Shown piece by piece: positions 6,688-7,279 of a DNA stretch of 7,279 nt. Made by a program: the position numbers and the translations under genes. The notes under the pieces are model-generated. The model was not told the DNA's origin. It saw only the letters and a list, made by a program, of their open reading frames with translations, and did no database searches. Source of the stretch: Candidatus Curtissbacteria bacterium (GTDB taxonomy: Bacteria > Patescibacteriota > Microgenomatia > Curtissbacterales > GWA2-41-24); the NCBI GenBank assembly GCA_016187105.1, contig JACPKK010000056.1:1-7279 (forward strand), given 5' to 3'. Numbering within the stretch: the stretch's first letter is position 1; each line of letters opens with the position of its first letter.

Positions 6688-7268
6688 TGGAAAAGACGGG
6701 CGCGGCCGAGGCGGTAATGAAGATCTTTGTTTTTGCGCTCCCCGATGACTTTGGCCGGAACGCCGCCGACAATTTCAAAGTCTTTGACGTCTCCCGTGAC
6801 AACAGCGCCGGCGGCGACAACTGCGCCGCGGCCGATTTTAACTCCGGGCAAAATGACGGCGCGGGGGCCGATAAAAACATAATCCCCTATTTCTACCGGT
6901 TCTTCGACAGGATCAAAACCAACGGAGTTAATGTCGTGTTCGGAGTTATAAATCAGCACTTGGGAGGCGATATCAACGTGGTTACCGATAGTTAACTTTG
7001 CGCGGCCGTCCAAGAAACAGCGGTCACCAACAATAGTTCCATTACCTATAGTTATTCTTATAGGCAAATAGAATCTGGTGCCCATATGGATATAGGAATT
7101 TTTGCCAATTTTGAGGCCGGCTAAGCGAAAGGATAATTTGCGGATACTATGGAAGGGGACTGCCGAGGATATGAAATTTAGGACCATTAATTCTAAATCC
7201 AGCAGTATGTTTACTCCCCTGCCGGCAACTTTGCGGATAACTTCCTTATTTGACAGTTCACGTCCCAT
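6684..7268 (-). CDS. Hexapeptide-repeat (left-handed beta-helix) O-acyltransferase
   Basis: A 194-residue cytoplasmic acyltransferase of the maltose O-acetyltransferase/WcaF-like LbH family, expected to transfer an acetyl group from acetyl-CoA to a sugar hydroxyl. After an amphipathic or hydrophobic N-terminal segment (about 18-50), hexapeptide coils run from about LKIGKNSYI (52-60) through TIGNGTIVGD, TIGNHVDI, EIGDYVFIG and KIGRGAVVAAG (144-154). NSEHDIN (108-114) carries the probable catalytic His111, and GGVPAKVIGER (168-178) is the hallmark C-terminal motif for CoA binding. Length is normal. The start is uncertain: the codon three before ATG 7268, at 7278-7280, reads xTG with its first base outside the window, so an ATG, GTG or TTG start could lie there. 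The gene ends in TGA overlapping the EamA ATG. In this operon it probably O-acetylates a glycan residue. Confidence 0.9.
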   Translation of the reverse strand: MGRELSNKEVIRKVAGRGVNILLDLELMVLNFISSAVPFHSIRKLSFRLAGLKIGKNSYIHMGTRFYLPIRITIGNGTIVGDRCFLDGRAKLTIGNHVDIASQVLIYNSEHDINSVGFDPVEEPVEIGDYVFIGPRAVILPGVKIGRGAVVAAGAVVTGDVKDFEIVGGVPAKVIGERKNKDLHYRLGRARLFQ

Positions 7269-7279
7269 GCGATCTTTCA

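Noticed and set aside
6681..6995. Plus-strand open frame of 104 codons
   Set aside because: It is antisense to the acyltransferase hexapeptide repeats, and the periodic G/N/D-rich peptide is explained by those repeats.
7220..7227. TGCCGGCA, a possible second short copy of the palindromic element
   Set aside because: An 8-bp palindrome is expected by chance, and its flanks do not continue the 16-bp palindrome seen at 4941-4956.

Overview
All eight protein-coding genes lie on the minus strand, packed end to end, and read as one operon for building or decorating a cell-surface glycan. In transcription order (high to low coordinates) they are: a hexapeptide-repeat acyltransferase, an EamA/DMT-type membrane transporter, a family 2 glycosyltransferase, an O-antigen ligase/Wzy-like polytopic protein, a GT39/ArnT-like membrane glycosyltransferase, a small four-helix-bundle (23S rRNA intervening-sequence type) protein, a GT4-like GT-B glycosyltransferase, and the N-terminus of a second family 2 glycosyltransferase that runs off the left edge. 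Junctions are a 4-bp ATGA overlap, a 1-bp gap, a 26-bp overlap and gaps of 20 to 38 bp. The promoter must lie beyond position 7279, and I see no convincing internal promoter or terminator. No stretch over 300 bases lacks a gene, and I see no RNA gene or CRISPR array.

The organism is probably a bacterium of the Patescibacteria/CPR type (Microgenomates or Parcubacteria like). This is inference from the small compact genes, the moderate GC (two sample lines counted at 43-47%), the typical gene mix (GT39 with a DWHSWRQAD motif, O-antigen-ligase-like protein, stand-alone four-helix-bundle gene) and a palindromic element encoding a CRQAG/PAGRQ-type peptide. TAA, TAG and TGA all serve as stops, and TGA ends two genes in sensible positions. 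This argues for the standard bacterial code and against lineages that recode UGA.

Pathway reading (inference): soluble GT2 and GT-B enzymes assemble a glycan on the cytoplasmic side, the acyltransferase may O-acetylate a sugar, and the GT39 and ligase-like proteins act with lipid-linked sugars on the outer face of the membrane. No Wzx-type flippase is visible, so the EamA protein is a speculative candidate for a translocation step.

Two things stand out. The four-helix-bundle gene is AT-rich and is bracketed, to the base, by an imperfect inverted repeat made of tandem 7-bp units, so it looks like a discrete inserted cassette in the operon. A 16-bp perfect palindrome sits inside the 3' end of the GT2 gene, just upstream of the ligase start, and looks like a dispersed repeat that has entered coding sequence.
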